Shown here one piece after another: positions 23,335-30,732 of a stretch of 44,762 nucleotides of DNA (the first letter of the stretch is position 1; each line of letters opens with the position of its first letter). The position numbers and the translations under genes are program-made. Under the pieces are notes generated by a model, which saw only the letters and a program-made list of their open reading frames with translations, was not told the origin of the DNA and did not search any database. The DNA is taken from positions 1 to 44,762 of the forward strand of contig CALHWE010000008.1 in the NCBI GenBank assembly GCA_938036785.1, given 5' to 3'. The stretch comes from an uncultured Candidatus Saccharibacteria bacterium. Its GTDB lineage: Bacteria > Patescibacteriota > Saccharimonadia > Saccharimonadales > Saccharimonadaceae.

Positions 23335-23367
23335 ATTGTGCAGGAGGGAGATGAAAGCTAGCTTAAA
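23335..23367 (-). promoter_or_regulatory. Direct-repeat operator and -10 box, site C
   Basis: Minus strand: TTTAAG (23362-23367), 5 bases, TTTCAT (23351-23356), 10 bases, CACAAT (23335-23340). It has the same spacing as sites A and B, although the second half-site and the -10 box are the weakest of the three. Confidence 0.6.
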
Positions 23368-23570
23368 GAGGTTCCTGCAGAAGCGACGTGCTCGTATCAG
23401 CCCATTTATCATTTCTCGCTGTCTTATTCTTCCTCTAGGAAATTATGAAGGCTAGTATGCTACCTAAGCACCAATATTGAGAAAGTAGCCCAAACCATCT
23501 AGTCCATCAAGATAAAGGTAATAAACCTAATACAGCAGGAGATATACGGAACCAAGACAAAGGTTACACG

Positions 23571-24340
23571 CTATTCACTCGTGCGTTCTGCAAGCATTTG
23601 TGCAATCGTCTCTGGTGTCCATATCGTACCATCAGCAAAAACCACTTTTTCGATCCGCTGGCTTGTGCTCTCATGCAGTCCGTCGTATGAGTACGAGCCA
23701 AAATATCCTTGGATAATGATTTTATCACCTGTGCCCATGATAGCAAGCTCGAGACTCTCATACGATGAAAGGTCGATGCGTCGAACAGTCACATCACGCG
23801 GATTAATGCCTTCGCCAAACTGCAGTGTGTCAATGCCGTCATTATCACTTATCGTGTCAACACCATCCCCTCGCTTGAAGGTATAGATATCGTTGCCGCC
23901 TGCACCATACAGCACATCATTACCCTGCCCACCAGCCAGCATATCATCTTTCTCACCACCAATGAGGCTGTCATCGCCGTCGTCCCCATAGAGCACATTT
24001 GCGTCTTGCCTCGCGCCACGCACCGTGTCGTTACCAGCCCCACTATGTACCGTGATACCATCATCATCAAAGGCATCAATAGAATCGTCGTCAGCTGTGC
24101 CTTGTAAGTGATGCGTCATGGTGCGGATTGCCTGCTCATCCCACACGGTGCCATCCGCAAAGACAAAGCGCTCGACACGATGACCTGGTACGGGACGGTT
24201 CCGTCCTGTCCAGTCACTCGAACCATAATAGTCTTTGATGCGAATACTACCAGAGCCTTTTATGTCTAAGACAAGATCATAGTCATTGCCTGGCGCGCCA
24301 TACGGGCGACTCTCATAGCGTGCCGTTACATCGCTTGGAC
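23571..24340 (-). pseudogene. C-terminal RTX part of the lipase gene, separated by a frameshift
   Basis: The frame is open from about 24340 down to the stop at 23571; an ATG exists at 24146. It encodes a beta-domain ending in Val-Phe-Ala-Asp-Gly-Thr-Val-Trp, then calcium-binding nonapeptides (Gly-Ala-Gly-Asn-Asp-Thr, Gly-Asp-Asp-Gly-Asp-Asp-Ser-Leu, Gly-Gly-Gln-Gly-Asn-Asp). A second copy of the same beta-domain follows. Restoring one base near 24340 joins it seamlessly to the lipase frame: Gly-Ile-Arg-Pro-Ser-Asp-Val-Thr would parallel Gly-Ile-Asn-Pro-Arg-Asp-Val-Thr of the second repeat. So this is the displaced tail of one ~868-residue protein, not an independent gene. Confidence 0.75.
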
Positions 24341-26176
24341 GATACCCACACCTAACCGTACAGTGTCAACGCCACCAAAGTCGCTAATCGTGTCATTACC
24401 ATCACCACGGTTATAGATATATGTATCGTCCCCAAATTGAGAGTTGATCCGGTCATCACCTGCGCCACCAACAATCAACCCGGAGCCATTTATTCCGTCA
24501 TCACCTGCGCCACCATAGAGCTTATTAGAATCACCTTCTGAACCATTAAGGTTGTCATCGCCAGCACCACCAAAAATTGTATCACTACCACCATCACCAT
24601 ATAGAGAGTCGTCACCGTCACCGCCAAAAATCATATCATTACCACCTTTGCCCATGATAGTGTCATTCCCTACATCACCCATCAGTGTATCATCAGAATT
24701 CGTTCCTGTTACGTAATCATTCCCTTCTCGGCCCTCTACATAGACCGCACGCTTCGTCACGCCATAGTCTGGGACGTGATCATAACCATCAATAGAATCA
24801 TCTGCTGCTGTACCAACGACATGTGCACTTACACCAAAGACCATCTGCAGCCAACGTGTCATCGTATCAGGTGTCTCTACTATAGCAGCAAGTGTATCGC
24901 GCGTTATTTTGGCTGCACCGCTCAGTGCACTCAGCACAGTAATGTCGAGGTGGAGTGAAGTTGTCCATTGCGTAGCCGCAGCAAGTTGTGTCATCAGCAC
25001 ACGAGCAAAGGCATCGGCTTGCTCACCCATAATCCGACTTGTTTCATATACACTAGAGGTAAGGACATTCACCTGATCGCGAATCACCTGTGCTACATCG
25101 ACTATGATCTTCTTACCGCTTTCAGCGACAGAGAGCGTTATTCGCACAAGCTCTTCAGCTGTAGCACTTGGAATCTCAACAACGATGAAATGAACACCAT
25201 TGGCAATACCGGTATATACTTCCAGTGTCGTACGAAGTGCGCCAGCCAATGTACTCGTGATAGAGTCTCCCTGTGGTACAGTGGCTGCTAGCGTACCATC
25301 ATCAGTTAATAAACTACTTGGACGATGTGCATCAAAAGCTAGCTCTTGGCTAGTACGATCTACTGCATACCCGAGCGATGCTACGCTTGCAGCTGCCATC
25401 CACCCCATAGCTGAGGCATGCTCGCCATTGCGTGCCGCCACAGCAATGGCACCCTGCGCATACTGCAATATTGCCATATAGTCACGGTCCTTCTTACGCA
25501 GCTCGTCACTGTTCATATCCTTAATATACACTGTGCGGCCCAGCTGCACGCCATACATACCAATGATATCGTGCTCATTGGTGTAGTCCGTTACTGAGGC
25601 ATCATAGTCCCGCGGGTTGACATTCTTCAGCACTTGGCCAATCCCTACCGCGTCGAAGGTGACCGTCTTATATGCACCACCAGTTTTATACGCCATATAC
25701 TGCGCTAATCCACCACCGAGTGAATAGCCAGTGAAGCTCTTGGTGCCTACGTGAGCACCGCCACCAACTTTCTTGATCGTCTCGATATAGAAGGTGTAGG
25801 CATCGTGGAATTGGTTCAGCCCATCCTGCACAAAAACATTTCCACTCGATGCAATCGCAATATCCGACTCAATATCTTTCATCGCCTCCCAGATATTCTT
25901 ATCAATATCTGTCCCGCGGTAGGCAAAGACAATGTCCTTGGTGGCTGGATCTTGCACAGCAATAGCCGACATACCAGATGGAGTAGTTGTGGCGTTAATG
26001 AGGTGCCAAGATGCGAGAGAGGAGAGGGGTTTAAGTTCAAGCAAGTTAGTTCTTGCGGTCAAGTGAGAGACAATTTCTTTAAGGGTTTGTTTTGACACAT
26101 CATCTAACAAACTATTTGGTATTACTTGATAAGCAAGCGATGACAATGCAAGATACTGTTCAGTTTTCAAATTCAT
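24326..26176 (-). CDS. Class-3-lipase-like protein with RTX calcium-binding repeats (frameshifted)
   Basis: The visible frame gives 616 residues. Residues ~60-240 form a lipase_3-like alpha/beta hydrolase: nucleophile S152 in Gly-Tyr-Ser-Leu-Gly-Gly, candidate Asp near 175-195 and His at 202 in Asn-Glu-His-Asp. A helical region (~310-460) follows, then RTX nonapeptides (~465-605, GGxGxDxxx type), which bind calcium outside the cell. There is no N-terminal signal peptide, as expected for type I or type IV secretion. One lost base near 24340 cuts off two further repeat blocks. The start codon overlaps the stop of the upstream paralogue (ATGA), with AGGAG 6 bases before. The likely role is an exported phospholipase-type toxin acting on neighbour or host membranes; this is inferred. 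Confidence 0.85.
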   Translation of the reverse strand: MNLKTEQYLALSSLAYQVIPNSLLDDVSKQTLKEIVSHLTARTNLLELKPLSSLASWHLINATTTPSGMSAIAVQDPATKDIVFAYRGTDIDKNIWEAMKDIESDIAIASSGNVFVQDGLNQFHDAYTFYIETIKKVGGGAHVGTKSFTGYSLGGGLAQYMAYKTGGAYKTVTFDAVGIGQVLKNVNPRDYDASVTDYTNEHDIIGMYGVQLGRTVYIKDMNSDELRKKDRDYMAILQYAQGAIAVAARNGEHASAMGWMAAASVASLGYAVDRTSQELAFDAHRPSSLLTDDGTLAATVPQGDSITSTLAGALRTTLEVYTGIANGVHFIVVEIPSATAEELVRITLSVAESGKKIIVDVAQVIRDQVNVLTSSVYETSRIMGEQADAFARVLMTQLAAATQWTTSLHLDITVLSALSGAAKITRDTLAAIVETPDTMTRWLQMVFGVSAHVVGTAADDSIDGYDHVPDYGVTKRAVYVEGREGNDYVTGTNSDDTLMGDVGNDTIMGKGGNDMIFGGDGDDSLYGDGGSDTIFGGAGDDNLNGSEGDSNKLYGGAGDDGINGSGLIVGGAGDDRINSQFGDDTYIYNRGDGNDTISDFGGVDTVRLGVGIVQAM

Positions 26177-26934
26177 TTTTTCTCCTTAATTATTTCTTTA
26201 TCATATATACGAATATCCTGGTTTTCGTGAAGTATTTTTGCTATTTCATCTTCTAAGAGCACTATGGTGTGCTTGGTACCATTTTCGTACCATCGGTATA
26301 TCAGTTTAGTCTCAGCAGGAACATCCTTAATAATCTGTAACAATTGCTTGACTCGCTCATAGTGCATCAACGAAGAAGCATCGTTTTGCGCAGTTACTTC
26401 TAGCTTATAGAGTATACTTTGGCTATGCTTATGCTTATGTGCTACCTCTTGAAATAATGGCAAAGCCTTAGTGTCTGTAACAGCATTGCCAATTTCGCCC
26501 GTTGCTATATCCACCGTAGACGTGTACGATCCAGCCATTATTTTATCGACCATCGGTTTTATTCTTGCCATTTCTTGCATGCCCCATAGTGTATCTACAT
26601 AATCATCCCATGGGTCTGAAAGTGACATCATCACCTTAAAGGGAAGTTTTTTGTTCGCCACAGGATAAGCTACCGCCTCAAACCACCCCCGCACCGCGAA
26701 CCCACTTCCGTTTCGTATTGGTTTCTCGACAACGAATTCTTCTTTATACTTGTTATGTAAGTACGTCTTCATTGCCGCTTGAGCTTGGCCAGCCTCGATA
26801 TCTAACTTAAGATAAAAACCACCAACGAGGAGAAGCATAATGGTTGTTGGAATAACGATGACATAGAGGATACCGCGGAAGATGATAGTGCGAAAGCTTA
26901 GCTTGCTGTTATCGTTTGGTTTTTGCTTTTGCAT
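26173..26934 (-). CDS. Array protein P1: membrane-anchored paralogue coupled to the lipase
   Basis: A 253-residue member of the five-copy family. A short Lys/Asn-rich cytoplasmic start leads to Ser-Phe-Arg-Thr-Ile and one membrane helix (~21-44). An outer alpha/beta domain follows with the family hallmark Ala-Gln-Ala-Ala-Met-Lys-Thr-Tyr-Leu, Lys-Tyr-x-Glu-Glu-Phe-x-Val-Glu and a Gly-rich turn. The C-terminal ~120 residues diverge strongly between copies. Its stop codon overlaps the lipase start, so the two are translated together. This arrangement, a small membrane-anchored protein coupled to a secreted lipase, is that of immunity or chaperone partners. No named family is recognised with confidence. 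Confidence 0.85.
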   Translation of the reverse strand: MQKQKPNDNSKLSFRTIIFRGILYVIVIPTTIMLLLVGGFYLKLDIEAGQAQAAMKTYLHNKYKEEFVVEKPIRNGSGFAVRGWFEAVAYPVANKKLPFKVMMSLSDPWDDYVDTLWGMQEMARIKPMVDKIMAGSYTSTVDIATGEIGNAVTDTKALPLFQEVAHKHKHSQSILYKLEVTAQNDASSLMHYERVKQLLQIIKDVPAETKLIYRWYENGTKHTIVLLEDEIAKILHENQDIRIYDKEIIKEKK

Positions 26935-26952
26935 ATTTTCTGCTCTCAGGAT

Positions 26953-27030
26953 CCCTATTTTTGGCTACGCGACTATTATAGCACAAATACAGAACTTATT
27001 GAGTTATTTCTTCCTATTCTGAAAGTGCGG
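26953..27030 (-). repeat. Repeated promoter module before P1
   Basis: About 75 bases (CCCTATTTTTGGCTACGCGA core) nearly identical to the module before P3 and related to that before P4. It includes minus-strand TATAAT (26975-26980), which would start a leader of ~35 bases for P1. Confidence 0.65.
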
Positions 27031-27130
27031 CATTGATGAAGTAGCAAGGTGTGAGGGAGGAGAGAAGCTTACGCTCAAGACGATTAGTTTTCAGGTACTT
27101 TCTTAATGATTTCTTTTAAAGATTTATTGA
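27030..27130 (-). pseudogene. Decayed 5' fragment of the lipase gene after P2
   Basis: The minus strand can be aligned with the intact lipase from about codon 24 to codon 63: Lys-Ser-Leu-Lys-Glu-Ile-Ile, then Leu-Ser-Ser-Leu and Phe-Ile-Asn-Ala match Gln-Thr-Leu-Lys-Glu-Ile-Val, Leu-Ser-Ser-Leu and Leu-Ile-Asn-Ala. Stops interrupt it. Similarity ends at Ile-Asn-Ala, the same point as in the fragment after P4. Confidence 0.7.
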
Positions 27131-27889
27131 CTATATCCCCTTACTCTTTTTAAAGCAATCCTTGGAAGTTTCCTGTGCCGTTTTCTCGCTTATACCTCCA
27201 TACTCCTGACAAATATATCGCGCATCTTCAGTTCTACTATTTACAACATATCTCACAGCATAACTTTTCGGGTTTTTTGATTGGACATACTCCATAAGTT
27301 TTCTTACGTTTTGGACATCTTCTTCTTTTACCTGATCCCCTACTAAAACAATAGATACTTCATATATAATATGATCCCCATACTTCCGCAACATCTCAAC
27401 AAAAGCTGGCGTGCCCTGTATCTCATCAGCTACGTCAGGAGCAATTGTAATATCTGGCATATATTTTACTGCAGGTATAGACAACTTTTTAACCATCTTG
27501 GTAAGATCTTTTTCTTCTTGCTCATTGTAAAGTGCCGAGAGGTAGTTATCGCGATAGAGCCGGTGATCTTTCTCTAAAACACGAAAGGTATAAGAACTAC
27601 CCTCTCTATGTGCATCTGCAACTTTGCCGCCTCTTCTTGCGAATCCTCCTCCTTCAATTCGATAGTTCTTGATAATGAAGTGCTGGTGATATTTTTTCTC
27701 TAGGTAGGCGCGCATTTCAGCCTGAGCTTGATGAGCCTCTATAAGATACTTAATATGAAATATACCGATTAATGCACCAGTTAATAGAAGTATGACGCAT
27801 GTCGGAATAATGATAACGCGGAGGATACCACGAAAGAGGATGGTGCGAAAGCTTAGCCTATTATTCTCGTCTGGTTCTTTCTCGTGCAT
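27131..27889 (-). CDS. Array protein P2
   Basis: A 252-residue paralogue. I use ATG 27889, which aligns with the starts of the other copies; a GTG at 27904 is possible. The basic start, Leu-Ser-Phe-Arg-Thr-Ile-Leu and the membrane helix (~22-45) are conserved. Unlike the others it has Arg-Ile-Glu-Gly-Gly-Gly-Phe in the turn. Its C-terminus, with three Cys residues, has little in common with P1. It follows P3 by 18 bases with no lipase scrap between, so these two were joined directly. The last codons run into sequence derived from the lipase. Confidence 0.82.
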   Translation of the reverse strand: MHEKEPDENNRLSFRTILFRGILRVIIIPTCVILLLTGALIGIFHIKYLIEAHQAQAEMRAYLEKKYHQHFIIKNYRIEGGGFARRGGKVADAHREGSSYTFRVLEKDHRLYRDNYLSALYNEQEEKDLTKMVKKLSIPAVKYMPDITIAPDVADEIQGTPAFVEMLRKYGDHIIYEVSIVLVGDQVKEEDVQNVRKLMEYVQSKNPKSYAVRYVVNSRTEDARYICQEYGGISEKTAQETSKDCFKKSKGI

Positions 27890-27907
27890 GTTTTCTGTCC
27901 CCACCCC

Positions 27908-28648
27908 TTATTTTCTAAAGCATTCATTGGCTTGTTTTTCATCTAATAGACGCGTACCTTCTACCTGTATATTGCACACTACGTCTGTATCCATCTTCGT
28001 ATCATGTATGCTGTAATGTATAATACGGTAGCCAACTTTTTGCTGATTGATATATCTAATAAGGCTGATGAGATAGTACCGATCCCGGTTATCGACAGCC
28101 AATTGATTTGTATTACGATTAACACTTATTATGTAGTGTATGTCTTTTCCATAAGATGCTATCGCTTCTTCGTATGTCTTAGGTGTACCGCTCAGCGACT
28201 GTGCTGTATTACCTGTAAGACTGACAGTGATGTCGGTCTGCGCCCACGAGTTATTTATGATATGATCCTTTATTAACTTATCATTCTGAGAGCGGGACCA
28301 TATTACGCCTGGATAGTTATCTTGATTGCCATTCGATGAGGTGTTTACAGAAAATCGTATATGAGGATCTCGTATAGGGTAAGCATTGGCGGCTAGTACT
28401 CCCTCTACGCCGAGGCCACTGCTCTTCCGCTCTGGTTTCTCAACGATGAATTCCTCATTATATTTGTTTTGTAAATAAGTTTTCATTGCTGCTTGAGCTT
28501 GACTCGCCTCAATATCGGCCTTGAGATAGAATCCACCAACAAGGAGAAACATAACAGCTGTTGGAATAATGATGACATAGAGAATACCACGGAGAAGAAT
28601 GGTGCGGAAGCTTAGTTTGGTGTTATTATTTAGTTCCTTCTTGGACAT
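27908..28648 (-). CDS. Array protein P3
   Basis: A 246-residue paralogue from ATG 28648, with GGGAG 8 bases upstream. The N-terminal ~85 residues (Leu-Ser-Phe-Arg-Thr-Ile-Leu-Leu-Arg-Gly, helix ~20-43, Gln-Ala-Gln-Ala-Ala-Met-Lys-Thr-Tyr-Leu, Tyr-Asn-Glu-Glu-Phe-Ile-Val-Glu-Lys) are close to P1 and P5. The outer domain differs and carries two Cys near the C-terminus, as in P2. It is the first gene of a two-gene P3-P2 unit with its own repeated promoter module. Confidence 0.82.
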   Translation of the reverse strand: MSKKELNNNTKLSFRTILLRGILYVIIIPTAVMFLLVGGFYLKADIEASQAQAAMKTYLQNKYNEEFIVEKPERKSSGLGVEGVLAANAYPIRDPHIRFSVNTSSNGNQDNYPGVIWSRSQNDKLIKDHIINNSWAQTDITVSLTGNTAQSLSGTPKTYEEAIASYGKDIHYIISVNRNTNQLAVDNRDRYYLISLIRYINQQKVGYRIIHYSIHDTKMDTDVVCNIQVEGTRLLDEKQANECFRK

Positions 28649-28667
28649 ATTCTCTTCTCCCAACAAC

Positions 28668-28740
28668 CCCTATTTTTGGCTACGCGACTATTGTAGCACA
28701 AATGCAGAACTATTGAGTTATTCTTCTTACTCTGAAAGTC
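28668..28740 (-). repeat. Repeated promoter module before P3
   Basis: This ~73-base copy matches the module at 26953-27030, including the TATTTTTGGCTACGCGACTA core and the TACAAT -10 (28690-28695, minus). It continues into a lipase scrap exactly as the other copy does. Confidence 0.65.
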
Positions 28741-28940
28741 GTAGCGTTGATGAGGTGTCAGGATGCGAGGGAGGAGAAGAGCTTGAGTTCGGGAGAAATA
28801 GATCCATTGCCGTGGCGATAATTGTCAATTTTTCCCTGTTTTATGAGCGCCTCAATAGATGGCTTCTCGCTACTAGAGGCAAAACTGCTCAGGGATGTAT
28901 TATTAAGATAATATGCTTAATGCCAAGCATTGTTCTCTTT
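28741..28940 (-). pseudogene. Decayed 5' fragment of the lipase gene after P4
   Basis: On the minus strand a frame resembling lipase codons ~8-63 is visible in pieces. The last part (Glu-Leu-Lys-Leu-Phe-Ser-Ser-Leu-Ala-Ser-stop-His-Leu-Ile-Asn-Ala) matches intact Glu-Leu-Lys-Pro-Leu-Ser-Ser-Leu-Ala-Ser-Trp-His-Leu-Ile-Asn-Ala, with Trp changed to TGA. The start is frameshifted. Confidence 0.75.
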
Positions 28941-29693
28941 TCACAGCTTTTTCTCCTTCATCTCGATATATTTCCTTACATCCTGCGGTGAGTGTATACC
29001 ACGTATACTCGTTTCTTCGACTAGTGCAACATATACCGCGGGGTTCTCATAATTAATGGATAGCGACACACCGAACTCTCGCAGCTTGACGATTATCTGG
29101 TATATCTGTGCGGCTACATCATTATGGACAACCCTACTCTTTATACGTACAGCGACATGTATATCTTTACCAAATCGCTGAAAGGCATCACGATACAATG
29201 GTATTTCTTTTCCTATCCTTTGGTTCACTGCAGGTATACTGTAAACTTCTATTGATGCGAGTGATGTGTCGGCACCAAATACGTTTTTTATCATAGGATC
29301 AATATCCTTTTTGAGGTGTTTTGCCCACGTCATATCGGGGTATCCATCCCAATAGTTATTACTGTATGGACTGTCCCCCGGAAAACCCTTCACCATAAAT
29401 CGAATCGTGTGGTCACTTTTAGCGTACGCATCAGCCTTAGCAACACCATCTACTCCAAGGCCAGCTCCCTCGATTCGATAATTCTCTACTATAAATTCTT
29501 GGCCATACTTACGTTTGAGGTATGACTGCATATGTGATTGAGCAATATGATCATCAATAGTAGATTTTGTGTAAAATATACCAAATATTACCAACATGAT
29601 AACTGTTGGAATGATAATCACGTAGAGAATACTACGGAAGAGGATGGTGCGGAAGCTTAGTTTACTGTTGTCACTTGGTTTTTTCTTGTGCAT
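28941..29693 (-). CDS. Array protein P4
   Basis: A 250-residue paralogue from ATG 29693. The basic start, Leu-Ser-Phe-Arg-Thr-Ile-Leu-Phe-Arg and membrane helix (~20-42) are conserved; then Tyr-Gly-Gln-Glu-Phe-Ile-Val-Glu-Asn-Tyr-Arg-Ile-Glu-Gly-Ala-Gly. This Tyr-Arg-Ile-Glu-Gly turn is shared with P2, while P1, P3 and P5 share another version, so the family has two branches. The outer domain is again distinct in sequence. It lies between two lipase scraps. Confidence 0.82.
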   Translation of the reverse strand: MHKKKPSDNSKLSFRTILFRSILYVIIIPTVIMLVIFGIFYTKSTIDDHIAQSHMQSYLKRKYGQEFIVENYRIEGAGLGVDGVAKADAYAKSDHTIRFMVKGFPGDSPYSNNYWDGYPDMTWAKHLKKDIDPMIKNVFGADTSLASIEVYSIPAVNQRIGKEIPLYRDAFQRFGKDIHVAVRIKSRVVHNDVAAQIYQIIVKLREFGVSLSINYENPAVYVALVEETSIRGIHSPQDVRKYIEMKEKKL

Positions 29694-29711
29694 ATTTTCT
29701 GTTCTCAAGAT

Positions 29712-29760
29712 CCCTATTTTTAGCTACGCGACTATTAATAGCATAATTATAGAGCTTCTC
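29712..29760 (-). repeat. Partial copy of the promoter module before P4
   Basis: CCCTATTTTTAGCTACGCGACTATTA matches in pieces the modules before P1 and P3, after which the sequence diverges into the lipase scrap following P5. Confidence 0.5.
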
Positions 29761-29766
29761 TCTTTT

Positions 29767-29841
29767 CTAGCTATTCTTTTGAAGGTTGTATTTATAGGCA
29801 AGTGCACTTAGCGCAAGATACTGCTCTATTGTTATGTTCAT
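29767..29841 (-). pseudogene. Truncated lipase start after P5 (24 codons)
   Basis: ATG 29841 opens a 24-codon frame whose first 16 residues (Met-Asn-Ile-Thr-Ile-Glu-Gln-Tyr-Leu-Ala-Leu-Ser-Ala-Leu-Ala-Tyr) closely match the intact lipase (Met-Asn-Leu-Lys-Thr-Glu-Gln-Tyr-Leu-Ala-Leu-Ser-Ser-Leu-Ala-Tyr). It starts 2 bases after the P5 stop with GGAGAG upstream, mirroring the P1-lipase junction, then ends at TAG. Confidence 0.8.
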
Positions 29842-29843
29842 AT

Positions 29844-30605
29844 TTATAGACTCTCCTTTTCTTGAAACATTGTGACTAATGTTTCTTGTGGTGCGGATTT
29901 TAATGCCATGATTGTTATATCCAAATCAAACTTCTTACCTACAGCTGTTTGTGCTTGGTAGCGAATAGTAGTATCAACGGTATCTGGCAGATCCTTTGCA
30001 AGCTCTTTAAGATTATCGACGATGTGCATTTTTTCCTGATATTCTCGTGTTTGGTGTGTTTTTTGAATAGTGATATTATATGGAATTTGCTGTTTATATT
30101 GTGCTGCCGCTTGTGTAAAACGTGGTATTACACCGTCAACTTGTATATCTTTCGTTTGTAGCGTCATAGACGATTGGATGGTTACACTATACACTACATC
30201 TTTGCTAAAGATACGCTGAATAATAGGTTTGAGTCGATCAGTCTCTTCTTTTGACCATACAGCACCAGCATAGCCATCATGCTTCCCTGAGGATGACAGC
30301 ATAACAATGAAGCGGATGTCTGTGTGATTCTTCGGGTAGGCCGTTGCTTCAAACCATCCTTCTACACCAAGCCCGCTTCCATTCTTTTCTGGTCGTTCGA
30401 CGATAAATTCTTCACCATATTTACTGTGTAGATACGTTTTCATTGCTGCTTGAGCTTGGCTAGCTTCAGCACACAATTTGAGATAAAATCCACCAACAAA
30501 GAGAAGCATGATGACTGTTGGTACAACAATTACATAGAAAATACCGCGGAGAAGAATGGTACGGAAGTTTAGCTTATTATTCTCGTCTGGCTCTTTCTTG
30601 CGCAT
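29844..30605 (-). CDS. Array protein P5
   Basis: A 253-residue paralogue, first in the array behind the secretion operon. The basic start, Leu-Asn-Phe-Arg-Thr-Ile-Leu-Leu-Arg-Gly, helix (~18-41), Gln-Ala-Gln-Ala-Ala-Met-Lys-Thr-Tyr-Leu, Tyr-Gly-Glu-Glu-Phe-Ile-Val-Glu-Arg and Gly-Ser-Gly-Leu-Gly-Val-Glu-Gly-Trp-Phe-Glu-Ala make it the closest relative of P1. Its own promoter probably uses TAGAAT (minus, 30642-30647). A lipase scrap follows 2 bases after its stop. Confidence 0.83.
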   Translation of the reverse strand: MRKKEPDENNKLNFRTILLRGIFYVIVVPTVIMLLFVGGFYLKLCAEASQAQAAMKTYLHSKYGEEFIVERPEKNGSGLGVEGWFEATAYPKNHTDIRFIVMLSSSGKHDGYAGAVWSKEETDRLKPIIQRIFSKDVVYSVTIQSSMTLQTKDIQVDGVIPRFTQAAAQYKQQIPYNITIQKTHQTREYQEKMHIVDNLKELAKDLPDTVDTTIRYQAQTAVGKKFDLDITIMALKSAPQETLVTMFQEKESL

Positions 30606-30732
30606 GTTTTCTACCCTTCCCCTACTTTCTGCTCTGTGACTATTCTAGCACGAATATAGAACTTCTGATTTCCCCTTTTATGCGCTATATCAGTCTAGAT
30701 ACCACATCGATAAACAGTCTCCGTCCTACTCC

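Noticed and set aside
23571..24146. Independent RTX protein starting at ATG 24146
   Set aside because: The frame stays open upstream to about 24340 and continues the lipase repeat domain once one base is restored; the ATG is merely internal.
26020..26045. TTTAAG followed by a related hexamer inside the lipase gene
   Set aside because: It is within coding sequence, lacks a -10 box at the fixed 10-base distance and does not match the operator geometry.
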